From assembly GCF_004353825.1 (NCBI RefSeq), contig NZ_SMNA01000004.1, forward strand, positions 372,001 through 436,000: a stretch of 64,000 nt of DNA. Reading direction: 5' to 3'. Each line of letters opens with the position of its first letter. Position 1 is the first letter of the stretch. Positions 35,628-44,558 of the stretch are shown piece after piece. Under the pieces are notes generated by a model. It made no database searches. It worked only from the letters and a program-made list of their open reading frames with translations, and had not been told where the DNA came from. The DNA comes from Occultella glacieicola. Its GTDB lineage: Bacteria; Actinomycetota; Actinomycetes; Actinomycetales; Beutenbergiaceae. Both the position numbers and the translations under genes were made by a program.

Positions 35628-36920
35628 GTGAAATCCACTCGGCGCACCCACCGCCACGCCCCGATGACCATCCTCGCCACCTGCGCCGCCCTCACGCTCG
35701 CTGCGTGCGGGGTGGGCGGGGGTCCCGACGAATCAGGTGACGGGGGAGCGGCCGACCCGTCGGCCCCGATCCGAGCCGCCTGGTGGGGGGAGGACAACCA
35801 GAACCAGGCACTGGACGCGGCCATCACCGCGTTCACCGAGGCCGGGGGCCCGCAGGTCTCCGTCGAGCCGCAGCCCTGGGACGGCTACTGGGACAAGCTC
35901 GCTACCCAGGTGGCGGGCCGGGACATCCCCGACGTCGTGATGCAGGCGGCCAGCCAGTTGCCCACCTACGCCGATCGGGACGCGCTGCTCGACCTCTCCG
36001 ACGTCGAGCTCGACCTGAGCGGACTCGATGAGGGCATCCGGGACTTCGGCGCGGTCGGAGAGGAGACCTTCGGCGTGGTCGCCGCGACCAATGCCACCGG
36101 CTTCGTCACCAACGCGGACCTCTTGGCGGACCTCGGCGTCGCCGTGCCGGAGGGTGACTGGAGCTGGGACGACCTCAGCGCGTGGGCCGACGAGGTCCAC
36201 ACCGCCAGCGGGGGCGAGACCTGGGGCGTCCAGGACGGTGGTGGGGACATGATCCTGTTCATCCTCTACGTGCGTGACAGCGGCCGTGAGTTCTACAACG
36301 ACGACGGATCGATCAACGCCACCCCCGAGGACCTGCACGCCTGGTTCCAGCTCTGGGCCGACATGCGCGAGAGCGGCGCCGTTCCGCCGGCGGAGGCCAC
36401 CGCCGAGGCGAGCGGCAACCTGCCCGGCAGCCCGTTGGCCAGTGGCCGCGCCGCCGCGACGTTCGCCTGGACCCAGGACTACGTCGCGCTCCAGTCGGTG
36501 ACCGATGCGGCCCTCGACATCGGCCTCCCGCCGCACAACTCCGAGAACCCCAGCCTCTGGATCAACGCGGCCAGCCTCTGGTCGATCTCGGCGTGGTCGG
36601 AGAACCCGCAGGGCGCCGCCGACCTGATCGATCACCTCGTCAACGACCCCGAGGCGGTCGAGACGCTCGGGGTGTCGCTCGGCATCCCGCCGACCGCGGC
36701 CGCCCGCGAACAGCTGGTGGACCTGGTCAGCGACCAGGAGCGACCCGCCGTCGAGTACATGGACCTGGTCGCGGAGAACTCGCGTCCGCTGAACCGGTTG
36801 TGGCCCGACGGGTTCGCGACCTCACGCACCCTGTTCGACCAGCTCGACGAGTCGGTCGCGTTCGGAGAGATGACGATCGACGAGGCCGTGGATGCGTTCT
36901 TCGCAGACGCTGAAGGCTGA
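35628..36920 (+). CDS. Sugar ABC transporter substrate-binding lipoprotein
   Basis: 430 residues from GTG 35628 (AGGAG upstream). Lipoprotein signal ending LTLAAC, then an extracytoplasmic binding domain of family 1 type: AAWWGEDNQNQALDAAITAF, GRDIPDVVMQAASQLPTYAD, ATNATGFVTNADLLADLGV and SLWSISAWSENPQGAADLIDHL. It delivers an oligosaccharide or monosaccharide to the two permeases that follow. The ATPase is not encoded here and is presumably a shared MsiK-type subunit. Confidence 0.9.
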   Translation: MKSTRRTHRHAPMTILATCAALTLAACGVGGGPDESGDGGAADPSAPIRAAWWGEDNQNQALDAAITAFTEAGGPQVSVEPQPWDGYWDKLATQVAGRDIPDVVMQAASQLPTYADRDALLDLSDVELDLSGLDEGIRDFGAVGEETFGVVAATNATGFVTNADLLADLGVAVPEGDWSWDDLSAWADEVHTASGGETWGVQDGGGDMILFILYVRDSGREFYNDDGSINATPEDLHAWFQLWADMRESGAVPPAEATAEASGNLPGSPLASGRAAATFAWTQDYVALQSVTDAALDIGLPPHNSENPSLWINAASLWSISAWSENPQGAADLIDHLVNDPEAVETLGVSLGIPPTAAAREQLVDLVSDQERPAVEYMDLVAENSRPLNRLWPDGFATSRTLFDQLDESVAFGEMTIDEAVDAFFADAEG

Positions 36921-37932
36921 GCAGGCGGCGCCCGGGGCCGCCGGGCCGGCCGAGCCCGCGGGATCGAGCGTGCTCGACGGGCCCAACGGGCCCGGTCGGT
37001 CGGCGGACACGGCGAGCGGCCGGGCACGCAAGGCCCGGCGCTCGCCGCGCCAACGGGGTGAGGCTCGGGCCGGCTACCTCTTCCTGTTGCCCTGGTTCGC
37101 CGGCCTGGTTGGCCTGGTGCTGGGCCCGATGCTGGTCTCGGCGTACCTGTCGTTCACGGAGTACGACCTGTTCAACGACCCGGTCTGGGTGGGTCTGGAC
37201 AACTACCGCACGATGTTCACCGAGGACCCGCGCTACCTGAAGTCGCTGCAGGTCACGTTCACCTACGTACTGGCCTCGGTGCCGTTGCGGTTGGTCGTCG
37301 CCCTCGGGCTGGCCCTGCTGATGAACCGGGCGGTGCGGGGGATGTCGTTCTACCGTGCGGTGCTGTACCTGCCCTCCCTCCTCGGCGGGAGCGTCGCCAT
37401 CGCCGTGCTGTGGCGGCAGCTGTTCGGCGGGGAGGGCGCGGTCAACCAGATCCTGGCGCTGGTCGGCATCGACGGGCCGAACTGGATCGCCTCCCCGGAC
37501 ACCTCGTTGCTGACGATCATCGTGCTGGCGGTCTGGCAGTTCGGCTCCCCGATGGTGATCTTCCTCGCCGGCCTGCGGCAGATCCCGCAGGAGGTGCTGG
37601 AGGCGGCCCGCGTCGACGGCGCGGGCGCGGTGCGGCGCTTCTTCTCGGTGGTGCTGCCACTGCTCACGCCGCTGGTGTTCTTCAACGTGATCATGCAGAC
37701 GATCGTCGCCTTCCAGGCGTTCACACCGTCGTTCATCATCTCGAACGGCACCGGCGGCCCGGTGGACTCGACCCTCTTCTACACGCTCTACCTCTACATC
37801 AAGGGATTCAGCGAGTTCCAGATGGGCTACGCCTCGGCGATGGCCTGGGTGCTCGTGGCCATCATCGCGATCTTCACCGCCGTCAACTTCCTCGGCGCCC
37901 GCCGCTGGGTGTTCTACGGAGACGAGTCATGA
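36892..37932 (+). CDS. Sugar ABC transporter permease (MalF type)
   Basis: 346 residues. Six hydrophobic segments, YLFLLPWFAGLVGLVLGPM at the start of the membrane part, and the EAA loop EVLEAARVDGAGAVRRFFSVVLPLL that docks to the ATPase. The first 55 residues are a charged Ala/Gly/Arg-rich tail. The ATG at 36892 overlaps the lipoprotein gene by 29 bases; a later start cannot be excluded. Confidence 0.9.
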   Translation: MRSSQTLKAEQAAPGAAGPAEPAGSSVLDGPNGPGRSADTASGRARKARRSPRQRGEARAGYLFLLPWFAGLVGLVLGPMLVSAYLSFTEYDLFNDPVWVGLDNYRTMFTEDPRYLKSLQVTFTYVLASVPLRLVVALGLALLMNRAVRGMSFYRAVLYLPSLLGGSVAIAVLWRQLFGGEGAVNQILALVGIDGPNWIASPDTSLLTIIVLAVWQFGSPMVIFLAGLRQIPQEVLEAARVDGAGAVRRFFSVVLPLLTPLVFFNVIMQTIVAFQAFTPSFIISNGTGGPVDSTLFYTLYLYIKGFSEFQMGYASAMAWVLVAIIAIFTAVNFLGARRWVFYGDES

Positions 37933-38822
37933 CCACAGCGACCCTCGACCGTCGCGAGGCGCCGCGCACACGGGCGCGACCGAACAAGCGCCCGACGCCG
38001 TTGCGCACCATCGCGTGGCACGGACTGATGGTCCTCGTCTGCGTCGTCTCGATCTACCCGCTGCTGTGGATGGCACGGAGCTCGGTGGTGCCGGAGACGG
38101 AGATCTTCTCGAGTCCCTCGGTGATCCCGTCGAGCATCGACCTCTCGAACTACCCCGCGGGGTGGGTCGCTAACCCACCCGGATTCGGGCAGTTCATGCT
38201 GAACTCGCTGATCATCTGCGTGGGCGCCGTGCTCGGCAACCTGATCGCCTGCACGCTGGCGGCCTACGCGTTCGCCCGGCTGCGGTTCCCGCTCAAGGGG
38301 CTGTGGTTCACGGTGATGCTCGGCACCATGATGCTGCCGGGGCACGTCACCCTGATCCCGCAGTACGCGCTGTTCTCCGCCGTCGACTGGGTCGGCACCT
38401 ACCTGCCGTTGATCGTGCCGAAGTTCCTGGCCACCGACGCGTTCTTCATCTTCCTGCTGATCCAGTTCATGCGGGGCATCCCGCGTGAGCTCGACGAGGC
38501 CGCCGAGATCGACGGCGCCGGCCGGTGGCGCACGTTCCGCTCGGTGATGCTCCCGCTCACCGTGCCGGCCCTGGCCACCACGGCGGTGTTCACCTTCATC
38601 TGGACCTACGAGGACTTCCTCGGGCCGCTGATCTATCTCAGCGACCTGAACGACTACCCGGTGCCGCTCGGGCTGCGGATGTTCGTCAACGCGATGGGGA
38701 ACTCCTCCTACGGGCAGCTCTTCGCGATGTCACTGCTCTCGCTGCTGCCGGTCTTCATCACCTTCCTGCTCTTCCAACGCAAGCTCATCCAGGGCATCGC
38801 CACCACCGGGCTCAAGGGATGA
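37929..38822 (+). CDS. Sugar ABC transporter permease (MalG type)
   Basis: 297 residues; ATG overlaps the stop of the first permease (ATGA). Six transmembrane segments, EAA motif ELDEAAEIDGAGRWRTFRSVMLPL and the MalG-like terminus RKLIQGIATTGLKG. It completes the transmembrane pore with the MalF-type partner. Confidence 0.92.
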   Translation: MTTATLDRREAPRTRARPNKRPTPLRTIAWHGLMVLVCVVSIYPLLWMARSSVVPETEIFSSPSVIPSSIDLSNYPAGWVANPPGFGQFMLNSLIICVGAVLGNLIACTLAAYAFARLRFPLKGLWFTVMLGTMMLPGHVTLIPQYALFSAVDWVGTYLPLIVPKFLATDAFFIFLLIQFMRGIPRELDEAAEIDGAGRWRTFRSVMLPLTVPALATTAVFTFIWTYEDFLGPLIYLSDLNDYPVPLGLRMFVNAMGNSSYGQLFAMSLLSLLPVFITFLLFQRKLIQGIATTGLKG

Positions 38823-38865
38823 CCCCGGAACGCCCGTCCACCACCACACCAGTTGAGGAACCCAC

Positions 38866-41193
38866 GTGATCACCCGTCAGGAAACGTTCCAGGTCGTCGT
38901 CTGCGGCGGCGGGCTCGCCGGCGTCAGCGCCGCCGTCGCCGCCGCCCGCCTCGGCCTCTCGACCGTGCTCGTCCAGGACCGTCCGGTCCTCGGCGGCAAC
39001 AGCTCCTCCGAGGTCCGGGTGGTGCCCCGCGGCTCCGCGAACTACCACGGGTACGCCAGGGAGACCGGGATCATCGGGGACCTGCTCGAACAGGAACGCC
39101 TGCTCAACCACGAGGAGATCTTCGAGAACGGCTTCACCAACAGCGTCTGGGACCTGACCATGTACGACCTGGTCGAGCGGACCCCCGGGCTCGAGCTGCG
39201 GCTGAACACCGCCGTGCGCGAGGTGAGCGTCGCCGACGACGGCCGCATCGACGCCGTCGTCGGCTACACGGCCAGCGCCGAGACCGAGACGACGTTCCAC
39301 GGGCAGGTGTTCGTGGACTGCACCGGCGACGGCGTGGTCGCCGCGCTCGCCGGTGCCCCGTGGCGGATGGGCACCGAGGCGCGCTCGGAGTTCGACGAGC
39401 CGCACGCCCCGCTCGAGGCCTCCGACGACGTGATGGGCAACTCCATCCACATCAAGACCAAGGACGTCGGCCGTCCCGTGGACTTCACGCTCCCGGACTG
39501 GGCGGTCAGCTACGACGACGCCGCGTTCTTCTACAAGGGCGGTCGCAAGCCGTCCACCCTCAAGGGCGGGTACTGGTGGATCGAGATCGGCGTCCCGTGG
39601 CACACCATCCACGACGCCGAGACGATCCGGCACGAACTGACCCGGCACGCCCTGGGTGTCTGGGACTGGGTCAAGAACAAGGACCCCAAGCTGCGCGAGC
39701 AGGCCCGCACCTACGCCCTGGACTGGATCGGGCAGGTCCCCGGCAAGCGGGAGAGCCGGCGGATCATGGGCCAACACCTGCTCACCGAGGGCGACCTGAT
39801 CCGCCCGGAGCCGTTCGCGGACGAGATCGCCTACGGCGGCTGGAACATCGACCTGCACACCCCCGGCGGCCTGCTCGCCGCCACCAGCGAGCCCACGGCC
39901 GCGGAAGGACATGAGACCACCGCACCGGCCGCCGTCGCCGCCTACGTCGGCCCGTTCGGCGTGCCGCTGCGCTCCCTGATCGCCCTCGAGGTCCCGAACC
40001 TGCTGATGGCCGGGCGCAACGTCTCCGCGACCCACGTGGCCCTCGGCTCCGTCCGCGTCCAGGCCACCACCGCGATCATGGGCCAGGCCGCAGGCACCGC
40101 CGCGGCCGTCGCCGTCCGGGACGGTGTGCCCGTGCACGAGGTCGCCACCCGGTCGATCGACACCGTCCAGCAGCAGCTGCTGCGCGACGGCGCGTTCCTG
40201 CCGAGCGTGCGCAACACCGACGCCGAGGACCTGGCCCGCCGGGCCCGGGTCAGCGCCTCGTCCACGGCACTCACCTACGGCGCGGGGCCGAAGTCCGTGG
40301 GCGTGGACGGCGGGCTCGCGAACCACTCCAAGCCCACCGGCGACCCGCTGGCTGAGGTGCGCGGGCAGTGGATCGCCGTCGAGGTGGGCGCCGGCGCCCC
40401 GGGTCTGCGTGAGGTCGCGGTCTGCCTTTCGAACTCGTCCGCCGCGCCGCGCACCCTGGCGGCGACCCTGCGCGCCGTCGACCACATCTGGGACTACCGG
40501 ATCGACGACGCACCGGCCCTTGCCAAGACGGACCTGGTGGTGCCGCCGGGCGAGCGCGTCTGGGTGCCGTGGGAGATCGACCTGGCCGCCGCGGAGCTGG
40601 GCGCGAGCGCGGACGGCGACGTGCGCTACGTCCGCCTCGACCTGGACGCCGACCCGCAGATCTCCTGGCACCGCGCCGGCATCGTGGTGCCCGGCTGCCT
40701 CTCGGCGGTGCGGATCAGTTCGGGGCGGATGCGCCGCTATCTGGACGCGATCACCCTGTCCCACCGGATCGACCCGCCGCAGGCCGCCTACCCGGCGTCC
40801 GAGGTGCTCACCGGCGTCACCCGGCCGCACCGTTCGACGAACCTCTGGCGCTCCGACCCCGCGCAGGTCATGGACCAGTGGGTCCAGTTGGAGTGGGACC
40901 ACCCGCAGCCGATCGGCCGGATCGAGCTGACCTTCGCCGGCAGCCTGCTGCGCGAGTACGACCGGTACCCGCCCGGCTACCGCGACCCGCAGACCGTCCG
41001 GGCCTACTCGATCGAGGTCTCCGACGGAGAGGGTGAGTTCCGCCGGGTGCTGACGGTGGAGGAGAACGCGAGCCGCCGCCGCCAGCACGACCTGCCCGAG
41101 CCGGTGCAGGCCACGAGACTGCGGCTCGTGGTGCACGCGACGAACGGCGACCCCGCGGCCGCCGTCGCCGAGATTCGGTGCTACGTGCGGTAG
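38866..41193 (+). CDS. FAD-dependent oxidoreductase with C-terminal beta-sandwich domain
   Basis: 775 residues from GTG 38866. N-terminal FAD-binding VVVCGGGLAGVSAAVAAARLG, GGNSSSEVRV, FVDCTGDGVVAALAGAPW, LLMAGRNVSATHVALGSVRV and MGQAAGTAA place it in the FAD_oxidored (PF12831) group. The last 250 residues (RVSASSTALTYGAGP onward, then a second half with VQLEWDHPQPIGRIELTF) look like discoidin/F5-8C-type carbohydrate-binding sandwiches. No signal peptide. It is 43 bases after the permeases and probably acts on the imported sugar or its polyol/uronate derivative. Confidence 0.82.
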   Translation: MITRQETFQVVVCGGGLAGVSAAVAAARLGLSTVLVQDRPVLGGNSSSEVRVVPRGSANYHGYARETGIIGDLLEQERLLNHEEIFENGFTNSVWDLTMYDLVERTPGLELRLNTAVREVSVADDGRIDAVVGYTASAETETTFHGQVFVDCTGDGVVAALAGAPWRMGTEARSEFDEPHAPLEASDDVMGNSIHIKTKDVGRPVDFTLPDWAVSYDDAAFFYKGGRKPSTLKGGYWWIEIGVPWHTIHDAETIRHELTRHALGVWDWVKNKDPKLREQARTYALDWIGQVPGKRESRRIMGQHLLTEGDLIRPEPFADEIAYGGWNIDLHTPGGLLAATSEPTAAEGHETTAPAAVAAYVGPFGVPLRSLIALEVPNLLMAGRNVSATHVALGSVRVQATTAIMGQAAGTAAAVAVRDGVPVHEVATRSIDTVQQQLLRDGAFLPSVRNTDAEDLARRARVSASSTALTYGAGPKSVGVDGGLANHSKPTGDPLAEVRGQWIAVEVGAGAPGLREVAVCLSNSSAAPRTLAATLRAVDHIWDYRIDDAPALAKTDLVVPPGERVWVPWEIDLAAAELGASADGDVRYVRLDLDADPQISWHRAGIVVPGCLSAVRISSGRMRRYLDAITLSHRIDPPQAAYPASEVLTGVTRPHRSTNLWRSDPAQVMDQWVQLEWDHPQPIGRIELTFAGSLLREYDRYPPGYRDPQTVRAYSIEVSDGEGEFRRVLTVEENASRRRQHDLPEPVQATRLRLVVHATNGDPAAAVAEIRCYVR

Positions 41194-41301
41194 CCGCTTG
41201 CTGGACGGTGCTGGGCGGCCGGGGCCGGGAGCAGACGCCGTGCAAGACTGCTCCCGGCACCCGCGGTCGACGACTCGCACCCCACCACGAGAGGCTTGCC
41301 G

Positions 41302-41826
41302 ATGATCCCCGAGGACCTCGCGCTCTGGCGCCGCCTGCAGGATGCGGGCACGTCGAACCCTTGGTCGGAGGCCCTGCGGCTCCTGGCCGACGACGAGCAG
41401 CCGCCGGCACTGGACACCAGCTACCTGACCGCCGAGGACCTGGCGAACCCCGACGTCGCCGCCAACGTCCGGGCGATCGCGGAGACGGCCGCGCTGATCA
41501 CCTGGGTCGCCCAGGACGAGGACGAGGGCCAGGCGTTCGGCTACTGGCGTGGCCCGAACGACATCCCGCTCGCCGAGGCGGCCGTCGTCAGTTTCGACAC
41601 CGAAGGGCAGTTCCACCTCCTCCGGGGAACCAGCCTCAGCGAGGCGCTGAGCGACGAGTACGGCCAGTGGGCCGACGACGGCTACCCCGGCGTGGTGGCG
41701 CAGTGCCGGGCCCAGGGCGTCACGATCAGCGCCGACGACCCCGACGACCTCCCCGAACCCACGGTGTCGCCGACCCCCGCGGAGCACCACGTCGCGCGCT
41801 GCCGCGACCTGCTCGCCGGCAATTGA
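41302..41826 (+). CDS. Hypothetical acidic protein, possibly SMI1/KNR4 (SUKH)-like
   Basis: 174 residues from the ATG at 41302, seven bases after AGAGG; a TTG two codons earlier is possible. Acidic, with ALITWVAQDEDEGQAFGYWRGPND, VVSFDTEGQFHLLRGTSLSEAL. The combination of a Trp/Tyr-rich GYWRGP stretch and VVSFDTEG...F recalls SUKH-fold proteins, but I cannot prove it. It overlaps the possible upstream TTG start of the next gene, suggesting an operon. Confidence 0.6.
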   Translation: MIPEDLALWRRLQDAGTSNPWSEALRLLADDEQPPALDTSYLTAEDLANPDVAANVRAIAETAALITWVAQDEDEGQAFGYWRGPNDIPLAEAAVVSFDTEGQFHLLRGTSLSEALSDEYGQWADDGYPGVVAQCRAQGVTISADDPDDLPEPTVSPTPAEHHVARCRDLLAGN

Positions 41827-41843
41827 ACGCGGAGACCAGCGCC

Positions 41844-42779
41844 GTGAGCGACGAGATCCTCGAGGCCACCCCCGAGCAGGTCGTGGCCGTGATCGAGCAG
41901 ATGGTGGACCTGCCGTGGCCCGACGGCGACGACTGGCTCGAGTGGGAGCTCGACGGGATCGAGGGGCAGACCAGCTGGCTCGCGCACCTGCTGCCGCTGG
42001 CGGCCACCACCGACGCGGCGGCCCTGGCGGCGTTCACCTCGGCCCTCACCACAGTTGCCAACCGGCGCTGGGGTGCGCGCCGTCGCTTCGACGCGACCCG
42101 CTTCACCGACGGCAAGGACACGGCCCCGTCGGATTACGACCGGCGCAGCGCACCGGCGGGCCTGGTGCGATCCCTCGGCGCCGACACCGCCTCGTGGTGG
42201 CCGCTCGGCAGCGACGCGGTGGTCCTCATCGACGGGTCGCGGGCCGCGGCGGAGCAGAAAAAGGCCGCCGTGCTCGTGCTCCCGGCGCAATGGCTGGCCG
42301 GGCCGGGCGCCGAGGAGGAGGCGCTGCGGTCCCCGCTCGTCGAGGACTTCCTCTCCGGCGAGCAGTCCCGCATCCTGCACGCGGTGTGGGCGGTCGTCGA
42401 GACCCGCGATCCCGAGATCCTCGCGCCGTTGGCGCTGGCGTTGCCCGCCCTGGAGAAGGCGACCGCGAAGGTCGACCTCGGCGGCATGCTCATCTCCAAC
42501 AACGCCAACCTTGACCACGCCTTCCACCGGATCGACCTCTTCCGCACCGGCGCGTGCCTGTGCGCGGCCTACCCCTCGCACCAGCGCTACGACGTCGAGA
42601 ACGAGGAACGCCAGGGGCACATCCGGGTCGTGGACACGGTCCCGAACGAGCGGCAGTGGGAGCCGGACCGCATCTGCGAGTGTCGCGACTGCGGCAAGCG
42701 GTTCCAGGTCGAACAGGGGGAGTACCACTACACCTGGTGGAAGTGGACCGTGGCGCCCGCCCGCCCTCGACGCTCCTAG
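41844..42779 (+). CDS. Hypothetical protein with C-terminal zinc-ribbon-like cysteines
   Basis: 311 residues from GTG 41844 (GGAGA ten bases upstream; TTG 41823 also in frame). The N-terminal half is helical (LLPLAATTDAAALAAFTSALTTVANRRWG), followed by WWPLGSDAVVLIDGS. The last 65 residues have CLCAAYPSHQRYDVENEERQG and CECRDCGKRF, plausibly one zinc site. No family recognised. It is transcribed with the preceding acidic protein. Confidence 0.6.
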   Translation: MSDEILEATPEQVVAVIEQMVDLPWPDGDDWLEWELDGIEGQTSWLAHLLPLAATTDAAALAAFTSALTTVANRRWGARRRFDATRFTDGKDTAPSDYDRRSAPAGLVRSLGADTASWWPLGSDAVVLIDGSRAAAEQKKAAVLVLPAQWLAGPGAEEEALRSPLVEDFLSGEQSRILHAVWAVVETRDPEILAPLALALPALEKATAKVDLGGMLISNNANLDHAFHRIDLFRTGACLCAAYPSHQRYDVENEERQGHIRVVDTVPNERQWEPDRICECRDCGKRFQVEQGEYHYTWWKWTVAPARPRRS

Positions 42780-42784
42780 CAGCG

Positions 42785-43080
42785 ATGGACCCGAGCCGCC
42801 CGTCGCGGCCCGGGTCCACCGGTTCTGGGGAGGGCGGTCGGCCCTGCGCGATGTCCACACGACCCGACAGGAACGAGTCGTGCAACTCGAACGGTGCCCG
42901 GGACGGTGTCGGCCGGCGGGGCCACCTTCCGCGTCACGGTCACCCCAGCGTCGCGGCGGGGCGTGCTGGAGGGGGCACTCAGGTACTCGAGGTCACCGTC
43001 GGACGGGCATCCCCGCAAACGCACCCGGCCGACCTCGTCGGCCGGCTGGCGCGGGCGTCGCGAAAGGACGCGGAGGCCTG
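42785..43080 (+). pseudogene. Chimeric remnant: duplicated gene ends from the 49-51 kb region
   Basis: 42786-42818 repeats the terminator hairpin at 49190-49226 almost exactly. The following bases (gacaggaacgagtcgtgcaactcga) repeat the 3' end of the DUF4352 gene at 49265-49300. From 42920, ggccaccttccgcgtcacggtcacc repeats the 3' end of the histidine kinase gene at about 51447-51472. The parts lie in the same order and orientation as the originals but lack about 2.1 kb between them. A further fragment (VTVGRASPQTHPADLVGRLARASRKDAEA, stop at 43081) has no source here. It fills most of a 430-base gap. Confidence 0.6.
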
Positions 43081-43211
43081 ACGGCTCCGCCTGGTCATCA
43101 GGCGAGGAACGGCCCATGGTGCTCGGCGGACCGGACGCAGGTCTGAGTCTGGGCCGCGCACCACTCGCGAGCGCACTGGGCCGACCGAGATCGACGTGCC
43201 ACGATGGCGAC

Positions 43212-44321
43212 ATGCCCGCCACGATGCGCGACGTCGCGAAGCTCGCCGGGGTGTCGGTGAAGACGGTCTCGAACGTCGTCGCCGACACCTACCCCTACAT
43301 CCGCCCCGAGACGCGCGCGCGGGTGGAAGCCGCGATGGAGGAGCTCGGCTATCGCCTCAACGTCACCGCCCGCAAACTGCGCACGAACCGCACCAACCTC
43401 ATCGGTCTCGCCCTGCCGGAGCTGCGGCTGCCGTACTTCGCCGAGCTCGCCGACGAGGTGATCCGCAAGGCCGCGGAGGTCGGGCTCAAGGTGATCGTCG
43501 AGCAGGTGGAGGCCTCCGAGCACGTGGCGGTCGAGAGCCTGGTCGGCTCGCACACCCACCTCGTGGACGGGGCGATCGTGGCGCCGGTGGGGCACGGTGA
43601 CGTCCTCTCGAGGTCCACTCCGCCCGGCTTCCCGGTGGTCGTGCTCGGCGACCACCGGATCCGGGACGACGTGGACCAGGTGTTCCTCGCCAACGCCCGC
43701 GGCGCCGAGCTCGTCGTCGAGCACCTCGTCTCGCGGGGCGCTCGCCGGATCGTGGCACTCGGCGCGGACCGGGGCACGTCGGTCGGGACGGCGGGGGAGC
43801 GCACACGGGGATACCTGAGCACCCTGGCGCGGCACGAGATCGAACCGGACGACCAGCTCATCCGGCCCACCGACGGGTGGAGCAAGGCGGACGGCGCCGC
43901 GGCGGTCCGGGACCTGGCCGCCGAGGGCGTCGAGTTCGACGCCGTCTTCGGCTTCAACGACACCCTCGCCCTCGGGGCGCTGGCCGAGTTGCTCCGCAGC
44001 GGCCGCCGGGTGCCCGATGACGTGCAGGTGATGGGCTTCGACGATATCGAGGACGCCCAGTACAGCGTCCCCGCACTGAGCACCGTGGCCGTGGACCGCG
44101 CCCAACTGGCCGAGCTGGCGGTGAGCATCCTCGTTCGCAGGCTGCGGACCGAAGACGGTGGCGCCGGTCCGGCGCGCGACGAGGGGGGCGACGGCGCACC
44201 TCGCCTCGACGGGGTGGCGTCCGTCGGGGAGGGCGTTCGTGCGGGCGAGGCCGCGGAATCCGCCGCCCGTGACGCCATCGAGGTGCCCCCACGCCTGGTG
44301 CTGCGCGACTCCACCAGATGA
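43212..44321 (+). CDS. LacI family regulator of the second sugar ABC operon
   Basis: 369 residues from the ATG at 43212 (MPATMRDVAKLAGVSVKTVSNVVA). Hinge helix RLNVTARKLRTNRTNLIGLAL, ligand core (DGAIVAPVGHGDV, GARRIVALGADRG, FDAVFGFNDTLALGAL, VQVMGFDDIEDAQYSVPALSTV). Near the C-terminus about 45 low-complexity residues are inserted between LVRRLRTED and EVPPRLVLRDSTR, which normally adjoin. Two palindromes downstream of it and before the ABC genes are its probable operators. Confidence 0.9.
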   Translation: MPATMRDVAKLAGVSVKTVSNVVADTYPYIRPETRARVEAAMEELGYRLNVTARKLRTNRTNLIGLALPELRLPYFAELADEVIRKAAEVGLKVIVEQVEASEHVAVESLVGSHTHLVDGAIVAPVGHGDVLSRSTPPGFPVVVLGDHRIRDDVDQVFLANARGAELVVEHLVSRGARRIVALGADRGTSVGTAGERTRGYLSTLARHEIEPDDQLIRPTDGWSKADGAAAVRDLAAEGVEFDAVFGFNDTLALGALAELLRSGRRVPDDVQVMGFDDIEDAQYSVPALSTVAVDRAQLAELAVSILVRRLRTEDGGAGPARDEGGDGAPRLDGVASVGEGVRAGEAAESAARDAIEVPPRLVLRDSTR

Positions 44322-44355
44322 CGGGGATTGACCCGGCCCACGCGATGCGCATATT

Positions 44356-44381
44356 CTCGTAGTACAACGGTGTACTACGAG
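44356..44381. promoter_or_regulatory. LacI-type operator, perfect 11-bp arms
   Basis: CTCGTAGTACA-ACGG-TGTACTACGAG lies 35 bases after the regulator stop. The centre and arm sequence (GTACNACGGTGTAC-like) fit LacI-family sites. Confidence 0.8.
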
Positions 44382-44395
44382 TTTGACGGAGGGTG

Positions 44396-44479
44396 ATGAA
44401 CGCGATGCTGCGTCCAGACGTCATGACCCGCCCGCGTAGTGCGATCCCCAGGGAGTTGATCGCGACCGCCGTTCGCTGA
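44396..44479 (+). CDS. Small ORF between the two operators
   Basis: ATG at 44396 follows GGAGGG at four bases and opens 27 codons (MNAMLRPDVMTRPRSAIPRE...). It lies wholly between the two operator palindromes, on the same strand as the ABC operon. Basic, no export signal, no family recognised. It could be a leader peptide coupling translation to operon expression. Confidence 0.35.
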   Translation: MNAMLRPDVMTRPRSAIPRELIATAVR

Positions 44480-44514
44480 CCCGGAGGCCAACTCTCCGAT
44501 TCCTGAATCACGCC

Positions 44515-44534
44515 GTAATACACCGATGTACTAC
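44515..44534. promoter_or_regulatory. Second LacI-type operator
   Basis: GTAATACA-CCGA-TGTACTAC repeats the core of the 44356 site with one arm mismatch. It ends 24 bases before the lipoprotein start, so two sites 155 bases apart could allow looping. Confidence 0.75.
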
Positions 44535-44558
44535 CGCAGATCCCCGAAGGAGAATCAG

